Shown one piece after another: positions 53,591-61,847 of a DNA stretch of 64,000 nucleotides (its first letter is position 1; each line of letters starts with the position of its first letter). The notes below the pieces were generated by a model. It was not told the DNA's origin and searched no databases. It saw only the letters and a list, made by a program, of their open reading frames with translations. The DNA comes from CAYOUV01 sp963790075. GTDB taxonomy: Bacteria; Chloroflexota; Anaerolineae; Anaerolineales; Villigracilaceae. Made by a program: the position numbers and the translations under genes. The stretch is taken from positions 558,001 to 622,000 of the forward strand of contig CAWBNG010000004.1 in the NCBI GenBank assembly GCA_963790075.1, in the 5' to 3' direction.

Positions 53591-54781
53591 TTATTTGCTC
53601 ATGACCGGCTGGCCGTTGCAGGTCACCTCGCCCAATTTGGCGAAGACCAGGTCGCGGACAGCGGGAGGCAGCGTCGCATAACCGAGGTCGGTAGCGCGCT
53701 TGATCGCGCCGGGATCGGTCTGGGTCCACTCAATGTATTCAAGCAATTTTTGAGCCTTGACGCAGTCGGTCATGCTGGTCTGGTGCAGCACCAGGTAGGT
53801 GTAGCCAGCGATGGGCCAGGTGCCGTCGCCGGGGCCATCGACGATGATATTGGTCAGTTTATCGGTGAAGCTATTGGCAAAGTCGTTCATGGCGGAAGCC
53901 AGGCTGTCGGCGTCGGCTGAAACGGTTTTGCCGGCTTGGTTGACCATCTGGGCATAAGCCAGTTTGTTGGCGACGGCGTAGCTCAACTCAACGTAACCAA
54001 GCGCGTAGGGAGTGTTTTGAACTGCTGCGGCCACGCCCTGATTGCCTTTACCACCCACACCGGTACCCGCCTTGTCCGCTGGCCATTCGATCGCGCTACC
54101 GAAGCCGGGGCCGTTCTTCCAGTCATCGCTGAAGGAGGAGAGTGCGCGGGTGAAGATTTCGGTCGTGCCGGAACCGTCCGAGCGGTGAACGGTGGTGATG
54201 GTCTGATCGGGGAGCTTGGCGGCCAGACCGGGATTGAGGGCCACGATGGCGGGATCGTTCCACTTGCCGATCTTGGCATTATAGATGTCGACCAGGGTTT
54301 GGCGGTCGAGGATCAAGGCTGGGTCAGCAGCCGGATCGAGTTCGGGGATGTTGTAGGTCAAGACGACCGCGCCAGCCAGCATCGGGTACATCTGCAGGTC
54401 TTTGCCGGCGGCGTATTCATCATCGGTCACGAGCGAGTCGGAACCCGCGAAATCGACGGTACCGTCGACGATGGCTTTCTTGCCGCCACCCGAGCCGATG
54501 CCCTGGTAGTTGAGCGTTACGGAAGGATCAACGTAGGGATAGGCGTAGGTCCACTCAATGTAGACCGGCAGGGGGAAGGTCGCGCCGGCGCCGTTGATCT
54601 GGACCGATCCAGCAGGCAGCGGTGCTTCAGTTGCGGCAGGTGCCTCTGCCACAGCAGGCGCTTCGGTCATTGCGGAGGCTTGCGTAGGCGCAGATGTCGG
54701 TGTGGCCGGCGTACCGCAGGCAGCCAGAAGCATAGCGAGCGCAGCCAATGAAAAAACGAACGGACGGAAAACACGGGACAT
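53591..54781 (-). CDS. pstS: Phosphate-binding lipoprotein PstS (copy 1)
   Basis: 396 residues. The signal peptide ends in lipobox LLAAC (Cys22), then an Ala/Pro/Thr/Glu linker to about residue 60. The binding fold has INGAGATFPLPVYIEW, GIGSGGGKKAIVDGTVDFAGSD and HRSDGSGTTEIFTRALSS, which bind phosphate. It captures phosphate outside the membrane for PstC-PstA. A PhoP-like box lies 79-95 bases upstream. This copy resembles the classical PstS more than copy 2, which is shorter. Confidence 0.95.
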   Translation of the reverse strand: MSRVFRPFVFSLAALAMLLAACGTPATPTSAPTQASAMTEAPAVAEAPAATEAPLPAGSVQINGAGATFPLPVYIEWTYAYPYVDPSVTLNYQGIGSGGGKKAIVDGTVDFAGSDSLVTDDEYAAGKDLQMYPMLAGAVVLTYNIPELDPAADPALILDRQTLVDIYNAKIGKWNDPAIVALNPGLAAKLPDQTITTVHRSDGSGTTEIFTRALSSFSDDWKNGPGFGSAIEWPADKAGTGVGGKGNQGVAAAVQNTPYALGYVELSYAVANKLAYAQMVNQAGKTVSADADSLASAMNDFANSFTDKLTNIIVDGPGDGTWPIAGYTYLVLHQTSMTDCVKAQKLLEYIEWTQTDPGAIKRATDLGYATLPPAVRDLVFAKLGEVTCNGQPVMSK

Positions 54782-54859
54782 AATTCTCTTTTCTCCTTAG
54801 TTTATGTTTTTCTACAAAGCACATCATACCGGGTGGTGTTTAATGGCAAGGGAAGAACG

Positions 54860-54876
54860 GGTTAACACTTTGTTAA
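54860..54876 (-). promoter_or_regulatory. PhoP-box-like direct repeat upstream of pstS1
   Basis: Minus strand TTAACA (54876-54871), 5 bases, TTAACC (54865-54860). The 11-bp period fits the TTWACA-N5-TTWACA type of site bound by PhoP/PhoB-family regulators in Gram-positive bacteria. Confidence 0.6.
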
Positions 54877-54887
54877 AGCTTTAATGA

Positions 54888-54917
54888 CACTACCCGCCAG
54901 AATCCTGGCGGGTAGTG
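54888..54917 (-). terminator. Terminator after surE
   Basis: CACTACCCGCCAG and its complement form a perfect 13-bp stem with a 4-base loop, directly upstream of the pstS1 PhoP-like box. Confidence 0.75.
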
Positions 54918-54959
54918 TCTCAAGAAGGAGACCGGAGGAGGAGAGAGATGATAGGACGA

Positions 54960-55787
54960 TTACTTCTCACTGGTCGCGATTGCCGGAAGTTGGAGGGGAG
55001 TAAACTGGTGTTCCGTTTCCCATTCCAAGGTGTTCAGATCAGTCAGGGTATGGTAAGCAGTCAGGTCCAGATGCAGAGGTGTGATCGATACGTAGCCCTC
55101 GGCCAATGCGCCGATATCAGTACCCCGTTCAGCCACTCCGGTGGGCGCATCTCCGCCAATCCAATAATAAGGCCGTCCGCGCGGATCGATACGTTCGTCC
55201 AGGCGGCTGTGGTACACACGCATTCCCTGGCGCGTTAAACGGAAGCCGCAGATCTGTTCCTCGTTCAAAAATGGGACATTGATGTTTAACAGGGTTTCGT
55301 CTGGCAGGCCGTTGGCGAGAACTCGTTCCATCACCTGTCGGGCTGCTCGTGCCGCTGGCTGGAAATCGATTGAACCTATGTGACCTTCCGGAATCTCTAA
55401 TGAGACAGCCATTCCGGGAACGCCGGCGATGACAGCTTCCATTGCAGCTGTCACCGTACCGGAGTACGTCACGTCGTGCCCAAGATTTGCTCCGGCGTTG
55501 ATCCCGGAGACTACCAGGTCGATCGATTTGTGGAAGAAACCCAGCGTGGCCAACGCCACACAATCGGAAGGGGCGCCGTCGCTGGCGAAAGCCTGAGTCC
55601 CATCAGCCAGCCTTACTTCGCGCACGCGCAGGGCGCGGTCGAGGGTTTTGACATGCCCGCCGCCGGACCAGTTGCGGTCTGGTGCCAGGATGCTTACCTT
55701 GCCCAACTTGCGCATTTCCTGCACCAAGGCAAACAAACCGGCTGCCAGTACGCCGTCATCGTTGGTAACTAAAATGTGTTTTTCCAT
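54960..55787 (-). CDS. surE: 5'/3'-nucleotidase SurE
   Basis: 275 residues. The N-terminal metal site is ILVTNDDGV, and SGINAGANLGHDVTYSGTVTAAMEA holds the remaining Asn and loop residues. VLNINVP-like NINVPFLNEEQI and the C-terminal ITPLHLDLT close the fold. SurE removes phosphate from nucleoside monophosphates and from short polyphosphate, which fits a phosphate-starvation setting. Its ATG overlaps the stop of the 39-residue gene upstream (TAATG), so translation is coupled. Confidence 0.95.
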   Translation of the reverse strand: MEKHILVTNDDGVLAAGLFALVQEMRKLGKVSILAPDRNWSGGGHVKTLDRALRVREVRLADGTQAFASDGAPSDCVALATLGFFHKSIDLVVSGINAGANLGHDVTYSGTVTAAMEAVIAGVPGMAVSLEIPEGHIGSIDFQPAARAARQVMERVLANGLPDETLLNINVPFLNEEQICGFRLTRQGMRVYHSRLDERIDPRGRPYYWIGGDAPTGVAERGTDIGALAEGYVSITPLHLDLTAYHTLTDLNTLEWETEHQFTPLQLPAIATSEK

Positions 55788-55906
55788 TACTGACTTTTCA
55801 ATTCCTTGGATTTCCTTGTCAGATACTGGCGGCGCTTTTGCGCGGTATCCACGCCGAAGATGATCGTCATACTAATCAGGGTAACGGTCAAGAAGATTGT
55901 TTCCAT
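55787..55906 (-). CDS. 39-residue membrane protein, paralogue A, coupled to surE
   Basis: GGAGAA stands 4 bases before ATG 55906. The product has one membrane helix (about residues 4-17) followed directly by FGVDTAQKRRQYL and a basic tail. The TAA overlaps the surE ATG by one base. The gene at 56050 encodes a protein of exactly the same length with the same FGVDxAxKRRx[YF]L core. I know no family for it. The positive-inside rule places the KRR tail in the cytosol. Its position behind a PhoP-like box points to phosphate control. Confidence 0.72.
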   Translation of the reverse strand: METIFLTVTLISMTIIFGVDTAQKRRQYLTRKSKELKSQ

Positions 55907-55971
55907 CGAATTCTCCAATCTATATACACTTGAGATGATATCCATTTATTTTTAAGGGATTAAGAAAACCA

Positions 55972-55988
55972 GGTTAACAGCATGTAAA
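55972..55988 (-). promoter_or_regulatory. PhoP-box-like direct repeat upstream of the small gene and surE
   Basis: Minus strand TTTACA (55988-55983), 5 bases, TTAACC (55977-55972). Same spacing and second half-site as the pstS1 box. Confidence 0.58.
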
Positions 55989-55999
55989 GGTTAAAAACA

Positions 56000-56026
56000 A
56001 ACGCCTGTCATAAATGGACAGGCGTT
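56000..56026 (-). terminator. Terminator after the second small membrane gene
   Basis: AACGCCTGTC and GACAGGCGTT pair around a 7-base loop. Minus strand continues TTTGTTTTTAA. Confidence 0.85.
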
Positions 56027-56049
56027 GTGAGGCTGAACCAGGTTGAAAA

Positions 56050-56169
56050 TTATGAATTGTGAGAGCTTTGCTCTTCTTGTTCCTGCAGGAAGTCGCGCCG
56101 TTTGTGGGCTACGTCCACTCCGAACACCACCAGCAAAGCCATCGTCGTGATGATCAAAAAAGCGTACAC
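56050..56169 (-). CDS. 39-residue membrane protein, paralogue B
   Basis: GGAGAG lies 6 bases before GTG 56169. One membrane helix (about residues 3-16) is followed by FGVDVAHKRRDFL and an acidic, polar tail (EEQSSHNS). Its helix end and KRR motif match paralogue A. The tail charge is opposite, acidic here and basic there. It has its own terminator and lies 103 bases after the phoR-like gene. No promoter is obvious, so it may be the last gene of the second pst-pho operon. Confidence 0.68.
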   Translation of the reverse strand: MYAFLIITTMALLVVFGVDVAHKRRDFLQEQEEQSSHNS

Positions 56170-56272
56170 TGTCAACTCTCCTTACTACAGTGAGCGGATT
56201 TTAACATAGCTGCATTAAAAATCTATGATATTTTGATCGGATTTTCGAGATTTGAAAACTAGTTGAAAGGTG

Positions 56273-57520
56273 TTAACGCCCTGGGCTGGGCAGGCTGAAC
56301 CAGAAGGTACTGCCCTGACCTTCGAGGCTCTCAACCCAGATTTTTCCCCCGTGACTCTCAACCAGGTGCCGCGCAATCGACAGTCCCAACCCGGTACCGC
56401 CGCTGGAACGGGCACGGTCGATTTTGTAAAAACGTTCGAAGACGCGCGGCAGGTCCTCGGCCGGGATACCGATACCCGTGTCCCGCACAGCGAAGCGGAC
56501 CAAGCCTTCGCCGGCTTCCGCCAAAAGGGTCACGCTCCCGCCTGGACGGGTGAACTTGACCGCGTTATGGATCAGGTTTACCAGCACTTGCTCGATGCGC
56601 GGTTCATCGGCGCGGACATTGGGCAGGTCGGGCGGACAATCGACCTGCAAGACCAACCCGGCGCGTTCCGCCTGCAGCCGCATGCGTTCTGCGGATGCGT
56701 GTAACAATTTACAGGGAGCGAACGATTTGAGGTCCAGCGCCACCTGGCCGGATTCGATGCGTGAGAGATCGAGCAATTCCTGCGCCATCTGGGTCAGGGC
56801 ATCCACTTCAGCCTGGATGCGGTCGATGAAGCGGCGGGCAGCCGGGGGATCGTCCAGGGCTCCGTCTTGCAGGGTTTCGGTCAGGGCATTGAGCGAAGCC
56901 AGCGGCGTTCGTAATTCGTGAGACAGGTTGCTGATGAAATCCCGACGGACAGTTTCCAGGCGGCGCAATTGAGTCAGGTCCTGTACCAATAGCAGACTGC
57001 CGCCCGGCGTGTGCTGGTCTGGCATTACCACCAATTGCAGCCATTGCCGGCTGGCAGGTAATTCGACCGAGTCGGCTTGCGTTTTGCTGCTGGTCTGGCA
57101 TTTTTGCCAGATTTCCACTAATTGGTGGTGGCGGAGCACTTCGGTGATGGAGCGCTCGAGCAAATGCTCCCCGAATATTTCTTCTGCAGCCGGATTGGCA
57201 AATTGGACGCGGCCTTCTTCGTCAGCAATCAACACGCCATCGGTCAGTTGGTCCAGCACGGCGGCCAGCTTGGCGCGCTCGGCCTCCAGCCCGTCGATCC
57301 GGGCTTGCTGTGCTTCAGCCAAGGCTCTGATCGCGTTCGAGAGGTCTTCGATCCCGCGTTCGTCCGCGGGGATGGCTAGGGGTGGGTATTCCCCGTGGGC
57401 AGCGCGATGGACGGTGTGCGTCAGCACGTCGATCCGGCGGCGCAGAGTGGTGTGGCGCCAGGCCAGCCAGATCAGCAAGGCAACTGCGAGTAAAATCAGG
57501 AAGGAGAGCAGGTAATTCAT
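56273..57520 (-). CDS. phoR: PhoR-like sensor histidine kinase
   Basis: 415 residues from ATG 57520, giving MNYLLSFLILLAVALLIWLAW as a single N-terminal membrane helix; the frame also runs to 57559. A HAMP-like linker is followed by a PAS domain (about 105-200, LDQLTDGVLIADEEGRVQFANPAA), HisKA with FISNLSHELRTPLASL, and HATPase with VLVNLIHNAVKFT, DTGIGIP, FERFYKID and GTGLGLSIA. The lack of an outer sensor domain fits PhoR, which senses phosphate through PstB and PhoU. It follows the phoB-like gene after a perfect hairpin. Confidence 0.88.
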   Translation of the reverse strand: MNYLLSFLILLAVALLIWLAWRHTTLRRRIDVLTHTVHRAAHGEYPPLAIPADERGIEDLSNAIRALAEAQQARIDGLEAERAKLAAVLDQLTDGVLIADEEGRVQFANPAAEEIFGEHLLERSITEVLRHHQLVEIWQKCQTSSKTQADSVELPASRQWLQLVVMPDQHTPGGSLLLVQDLTQLRRLETVRRDFISNLSHELRTPLASLNALTETLQDGALDDPPAARRFIDRIQAEVDALTQMAQELLDLSRIESGQVALDLKSFAPCKLLHASAERMRLQAERAGLVLQVDCPPDLPNVRADEPRIEQVLVNLIHNAVKFTRPGGSVTLLAEAGEGLVRFAVRDTGIGIPAEDLPRVFERFYKIDRARSSGGTGLGLSIARHLVESHGGKIWVESLEGQGSTFWFSLPSPGR

Positions 57521-57530
57521 GGGGATGATA

Positions 57531-57556
57531 AACCTTGGAGTATCAGCTCCAAGGTT
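57531..57556 (-). terminator. Palindromic hairpin at the phoB-phoR junction
   Basis: AACCTTGGAG and its complement form a perfect 10-bp stem with a 6-base loop, touching the phoB stop codon and 10 bases before the phoR ATG. There is little T tract, so partial attenuation or mRNA processing is more likely than full termination. Confidence 0.5.
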
Positions 57557-58266
57557 CAACCTTCGAAGCGGTAGCCCCCACCGCGCACGGTGACGATGCG
57601 GGCGGGGTTGGCCGGGTCCGGTTCGATCTTCTGTCGCAGCCAGCGTACGTGCACGTCCACTGTACGACTGTCGCCGATGTAATCCCAGCCCCAGACACGT
57701 TCGAGGATGAACTCGCGCGAGAGCAATTGTCCGCGGTGCTGGCCGAAGAAAACCAGCAGGTCGTATTCCTGGGGTTTGAGCGCCAAGGGGCGGTCATCCA
57801 GAAGCGCTTCACCGCGTGTCAGATTGAGGCTCAGGTTTCCGAAGCTGAGGACATCCTGGGCTGGAACGGTTTCCCCGATGCGCGCCAATTCTTCGCGGAT
57901 CAGACGCGAGCGCCGCAGCTGGGCTTTGACGCGCGCCATCAGTTCGCGCATCGAGAAGGGTTTGGTCAGGTAATCGTCCGCGCCGACCTCCAGCCCTACC
58001 ACCCGGTCGATCTCGTCATCGCGCGCGGTCAGCATCAGGATGGGAGTCGACATCTCTTCGCGCAGGATGCGGCAGACCTCGAAGCCGTCCAGTTCAGGGA
58101 GCATGATGTCGAGCACGATCAGATCGGGCTTCAAGCGCCGAGCGGCGTCCAGAGCGGAACGCCCATCACCGACGGCCTCGACCGCATATCCTTGTTTTTC
58201 GAGGTTATACGCCAGAGTTTCCTGCAGGGAAGTTTCATCTTCGACGATGAGAATGGTTTCGGACAT
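57556..58266 (-). CDS. phoB: PhoB-like response regulator
   Basis: 236 residues. The receiver has acidic Glu9-Asp10, phosphoacceptor Asp53 (LIVLDIMLPELDG) and Lys in DDYLTKPF. The winged helix has LKPQEYDLLVFFGQHRGQLLSREFIL and the recognition segment SRTVDVHVRWLRQKI. It is the best candidate to bind the PhoP-like boxes at 54860 and 55972. It starts 21 bases after pstB2, linking regulator and transporter in one operon. Confidence 0.92.
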   Translation of the reverse strand: MSETILIVEDETSLQETLAYNLEKQGYAVEAVGDGRSALDAARRLKPDLIVLDIMLPELDGFEVCRILREEMSTPILMLTARDDEIDRVVGLEVGADDYLTKPFSMRELMARVKAQLRRSRLIREELARIGETVPAQDVLSFGNLSLNLTRGEALLDDRPLALKPQEYDLLVFFGQHRGQLLSREFILERVWGWDYIGDSRTVDVHVRWLRQKIEPDPANPARIVTVRGGGYRFEG

Positions 58267-58287
58267 ATCGTTTCCGCGCGAAGGCGG

Positions 58288-59046
58288 TTATCCAAATCTT
58301 CCAGTGACGTAATCTTCCGTCTGCTTGATTTTGGGTTTGGTGAAGATATCCGTGCCTTCGTCATATTCGATGAGCTCGCCTTGCAGGAAAAAGGCTGCAA
58401 AATCGGCAGCGCGGCCGGCTTGTTGCACTGAATGCGGTACCAGGACGATGGTGTAATCTTTTTTCAATTCCTGTAAGGCTGCCTCGACTTTTCCGGTTGA
58501 GATCGGATCAAGTCCGGAGGTCGGTTCGTCGAGCAGGATGATCTCGGGCTGCAGCGCCAGCACGCGTGCCAGACAGATGCGCTGCTGCTGTCCGCCAGAA
58601 AGGGCGATAGCGGGATCCTCCAGCCGGTCTTTGACCTCGTCCCAGATGGCAGCCAGTATCAGGCTGCGTTCGACCGCCTCATCCAGCCGTGACTTACGCT
58701 TCTCGCCGGCCAGTTCCAATCCGTAAGTCAGGTTCTGCCGGATGGTGAGAGGCAATACCACTGGCCGGGCGAAGACCATACCGACCTTGCGGCGCAGGGC
58801 GATCACGTCGGTCTTGAGATCGAGAATATTTTCCCCGTCGATCAGGATGCGTCCGGAAAGTTGCCGAATCTCGGTCAGGTCGTTCAGGCGGTTCAGGCAG
58901 CGCAGCAGGGATGATTTGCCCCCACCCGCGGGTCCAAACAGGACCGTGATGGCTTTCTCGCGAATGTCGAGCGAGATGTCACGCAATGACTCGGTGCCGT
59001 CTGCGTATTGCAGGGAAAGGTGCTCGATAATGATTTTATTCATCAT
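58288..59046 (-). CDS. PstB-type ATPase (copy 2) with altered Q loop
   Basis: 252 residues. Walker A reads GPAGGGKSS, the signature LSGGQQQ, Walker B IILLDEP and the H loop VPHSVQQA. The Q loop, normally VFQxPNPFP in PstB, reads VFARPVVLPL: the glutamine is alanine and the phosphate-transporter-specific PNPFP is lost. It ends DYVTGRFG like copy 1. It lies in a pstSCAB order with pstA2 5 bases upstream, so it should serve that transporter, though ATP hydrolysis coupling may differ. Confidence 0.88.
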   Translation of the reverse strand: MMNKIIIEHLSLQYADGTESLRDISLDIREKAITVLFGPAGGGKSSLLRCLNRLNDLTEIRQLSGRILIDGENILDLKTDVIALRRKVGMVFARPVVLPLTIRQNLTYGLELAGEKRKSRLDEAVERSLILAAIWDEVKDRLEDPAIALSGGQQQRICLARVLALQPEIILLDEPTSGLDPISTGKVEAALQELKKDYTIVLVPHSVQQAGRAADFAAFFLQGELIEYDEGTDIFTKPKIKQTEDYVTGRFG

Positions 59047-59050
59047 CTTT

Positions 59051-59914
59051 TTACCACTGCCGTTTGGCTCGGGCTCGCGAGCGGATCGCGGTTGCGATCA
59101 AATTCATGCTCAGCACGAAGGCCAGCAGCACCAAGGCCGTGCCGTACTGAATTTTGATTGGCATCTCGGGTACCTGGGTGGAAATGACGAACAAATGATA
59201 AGGCAGCGCCATGGTAGCGTCGAACGGGGAATTGGGCAGGCGCGGCAGGAAGAATGCCGCCCCGGTGAACAAGATTGGGGCGGTTTCGCCTGCAGCGCGC
59301 TCCAGACCAAGGATCACCCCGGTGATGATGCCGGGTATCGCCTGGGGAAGCACGATGCGCCGGATGGTCTGCCATTGGGTTGCGCCCAGCGAAATCGAAA
59401 CTGTCCGAAAAGCCTGGGGAACAGCCCGCAGTGCCTCCTCCGCCGTGCTGATGATGACAGGCAGGGTCATGATCGAGAGCGTCAACGAGGCGGCCAGGAT
59501 GCTGGTGCCAAATTGCAGGAACAAGACGAACAATCCCAGACCAAACAAGCCATAAACGACCGAGGGGATGCCCGATAGATTGATAATTGCAATGCGAATC
59601 AGGCGCGTCAGGCGGTTGTCGGGAGCGTATTCTGAAAGATAAATAGCGGCTGCGATTCCCAGGGGGACGGAGAAAACGGCTGTGCCGAGCGTTAAATAAA
59701 AAGTGCCAATGATGGCTGGCAGGATGCCGCCAGCCCGCATCCCGTCGCGTGGTACGGCGCTCAGGAATTCCCACGAGATAGCCGGGCTGCCCTGTTTCAG
59801 GATGTAAACCACAACAGCGATGATCGGCACAACAGTCATTAGTGCCATCAAAGTCAATAACGAAAATCCCAGGCGCTGGACCAGATGGCGGTTGAGAGAA
59901 AAGACACGCTTCAT
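59051..59914 (-). CDS. pstA: Phosphate ABC transporter permease PstA (copy 2)
   Basis: 287 residues, six membrane helices. SGIPSVVYGLFGLGLFVLFL, AEEALRAVPQAFRTVSISLGATQW (coupling loop) and ERAAGETAPILFTGA match PstA. Its start overlaps the pstC2 stop (ATGA). It is about 28 residues shorter than copy 1, mainly in the N-terminus. Confidence 0.94.
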   Translation of the reverse strand: MKRVFSLNRHLVQRLGFSLLTLMALMTVVPIIAVVVYILKQGSPAISWEFLSAVPRDGMRAGGILPAIIGTFYLTLGTAVFSVPLGIAAAIYLSEYAPDNRLTRLIRIAIINLSGIPSVVYGLFGLGLFVLFLQFGTSILAASLTLSIMTLPVIISTAEEALRAVPQAFRTVSISLGATQWQTIRRIVLPQAIPGIITGVILGLERAAGETAPILFTGAAFFLPRLPNSPFDATMALPYHLFVISTQVPEMPIKIQYGTALVLLAFVLSMNLIATAIRSRARAKRQW

Positions 59915-60810
59915 CAGGAAAGGATCCTCTCAGCGCGCTTCTTGGTGCGGAAGACAACGGACGCCGCCGCCACGTTGACAGCCAGAGAAATCAGGAACAG
60001 CACCATACCGATGAAGAAAAGCGTGTGATAGTGGATGCTGCCATTGGCAACTTCGCCCATCTCGGCTGCGATGGTAGCAGTCATCGTGCGGACGGGAGAG
60101 AACAGGCTGGACGGGTAGATCGCCAGCACAGGTGCGTTGCCGGTGACCATCATGACCGTCATGGTTTCGCCAACAGCGCGGCCAATGCCGAGCATGACCG
60201 CCGTCAGTACGCCGGAGCGGGCGGCTGGTAATGTCACGCGCCAGATGGTCTGCCATTTAGTAGCCCCCAGGGCCCAGGCGCCTTCGCGATATGAGCGCGG
60301 GACAGCATCGAGTGCATCCTCAGCGATAGAAACAATGGTAGGAATAGAAATCCCGCCCAACAACAACGAACCGGTAAGGGCGGTCAGGCCGGTTGGCAGA
60401 TTGAGCAACTCGCGCAGGTATGGCGCAGCAACCAGGATGCCGAGAAATCCCAGCACAACTGACGGCAGTCCGCCAAGCAGTTCCACGAGCGGCTTGAGGA
60501 TTTCACGCATCCAGCGCGGGGCAATCTCGGCAATGTAGACAGCCGTGCCGATCCCGAAAGGAATGGCAATCAAAGCTGCGCCGACCGTAACGATCAGTGA
60601 CCCGCTGATCAATGGCAGGATGCCGAAGTAATCTTCGATCGGGTACCAGCGGATGCTGAACAGATTGGCGAGCTTGACTTCTGCCAGCGTTGGCAGACCC
60701 TCGCGCAGCAAAAAGAAGAAGATCAGCGCAACAAAGACGATGGCCGAATAGCCGGAGACTTTGACCGCCCTCGTGATTACATATTCGCGCCAGTTGAGAG
60801 TCTTTTGCAT
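59914..60810 (-). CDS. pstC: Phosphate ABC transporter permease PstC (copy 2)
   Basis: 298 residues, six membrane helices. GGLPSVVLGFLGILVAAPYL, DALDAVPRSYREGAWALGATKWQ (coupling loop) and IGRAVGETMTVMMVTGNAP are PstC features. It starts 18 bases after the pstS2 stop. It forms the channel with PstA2. Confidence 0.94.
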   Translation of the reverse strand: MQKTLNWREYVITRAVKVSGYSAIVFVALIFFFLLREGLPTLAEVKLANLFSIRWYPIEDYFGILPLISGSLIVTVGAALIAIPFGIGTAVYIAEIAPRWMREILKPLVELLGGLPSVVLGFLGILVAAPYLRELLNLPTGLTALTGSLLLGGISIPTIVSIAEDALDAVPRSYREGAWALGATKWQTIWRVTLPAARSGVLTAVMLGIGRAVGETMTVMMVTGNAPVLAIYPSSLFSPVRTMTATIAAEMGEVANGSIHYHTLFFIGMVLFLISLAVNVAAASVVFRTKKRAERILS

Positions 60811-60828
60811 GCGTTTTTTACTCCAGCT

Positions 60829-61713
60829 TTATTTTATCGGAACAAAGCCTAATTCCTTGACAATCTGCTGCGCTTCGGCTGATAAGATCCAGTCCAGGTA
60901 GGTTTTGACAATACCTTTTGGTTCACCTGCGGTGTACATGTACAGGTCGCGGGCGATGGGATAGGTATTGTCGTTGACGGTCTCGATCGAGGGTAGTATG
61001 TATTCTCCGCCGGCTTCCTTGGCAATGGCGATCATTTTTAAGTCCATGGGGACGTATCCCAACCCGTCGTAGCCGATGGCGTTGGGATTCTGGCGTACTT
61101 CGGCAATGATGCCCTCCGAGGATGGTAACAACAATGTGTCCATCGAGAATAACGTCTTATTGTCTTTCTGGCCAAGCCTGAGCACCGTTTCAAGGAAATA
61201 GACGTGCGTGCCCGAATTGGTCTCACGCGACAGGCGTACAATGGGACGGTCCTCACCGCCGACTTCGTTCCAGTTGCTGAATTTGCCGCTATAGATGTCG
61301 GAGATTTGTTCGAGGGTCAGTTCGGAGACCGGATTCTCGGGATTGACAATCACGGCGATCGCGTCGCGGGCGATGACATGCTCCACGGGCATGATGCCGT
61401 TGTCTTCAGCCAGCTTCACTTCTTCGGGTTTAATCTGACGCGAAGCGTTGGCAATATCTACCGTACCGTTGATCAGTGCGGCAAGGCCCGTCCCCGAACC
61501 GCCGCCAGTAACTGAGATACGCACATCCGGATATTCCTGCTGATAACGTTCAGCCCAAGCCAGTGCCAGGTTGACGATCGTGTCCGAGCCTTTGTTTTCG
61601 ATATATACTGAAGGCGAGCCTGTCCCATTTTGGCCTGAACTCGAAGAGCCGCAGGAAGTAAGCAGAAGGGTAAAAATAGTCAAAACAAAAAGAGGAAGCT
61701 GGGGACGTTTCAT
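60829..61713 (-). CDS. pstS: Phosphate-binding lipoprotein PstS (copy 2)
   Basis: 294 residues. Lipobox LLTSC (Cys21), then a Ser/Gly linker. The binding fold begins IENKGSDTIVNLALAWAERY, with VTGGGSGTGLAALINGTVDIANASR and RETNSGTHVYFLETV. It is shorter than copy 1 and closer to the PstS group with Lys-Gly-Ser-Asp-Thr at the first phosphate loop. TATAAT ends 8 bases before ATG and there is no Shine-Dalgarno site, so the message may be leaderless or nearly so. Confidence 0.92.
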   Translation of the reverse strand: MKRPQLPLFVLTIFTLLLTSCGSSSSGQNGTGSPSVYIENKGSDTIVNLALAWAERYQQEYPDVRISVTGGGSGTGLAALINGTVDIANASRQIKPEEVKLAEDNGIMPVEHVIARDAIAVIVNPENPVSELTLEQISDIYSGKFSNWNEVGGEDRPIVRLSRETNSGTHVYFLETVLRLGQKDNKTLFSMDTLLLPSSEGIIAEVRQNPNAIGYDGLGYVPMDLKMIAIAKEAGGEYILPSIETVNDNTYPIARDLYMYTAGEPKGIVKTYLDWILSAEAQQIVKELGFVPIK

Positions 61714-61721
61714 CTACTTGA

Positions 61722-61727
61722 ATTATA
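61722..61727 (-). promoter_or_regulatory. -10 box of the pstS2 operon
   Basis: Minus strand TATAAT, 8 bases before ATG 61713. A single TTAACA half-site lies about 27 bases upstream, without a matching second repeat at the 11-bp period. Confidence 0.45.
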
Positions 61728-61835
61728 AATCATGTGACAGGATAACTTGTTAAGACAAATAGGCATGATCTGTATTATCAGGGCAGATTGCCGGGCACAT
61801 CTGCGTCTTGCTAAGCATGAGTGGGAAACATGCGG

Positions 61836-61841
61836 TAAAAT
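61836..61841 (+). promoter_or_regulatory. -10 box of pstB3
   Basis: TAAAAT ends 6 bases before ATG 61848. No Shine-Dalgarno site, so a leaderless start is likely. Confidence 0.4.
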
Positions 61842-61847
61842 CAACTT

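Noticed and set aside
61714..61760. Full PhoP box upstream of pstS2
   Set aside because: One TTAACA half-site is present but no second repeat at the 11-bp period.
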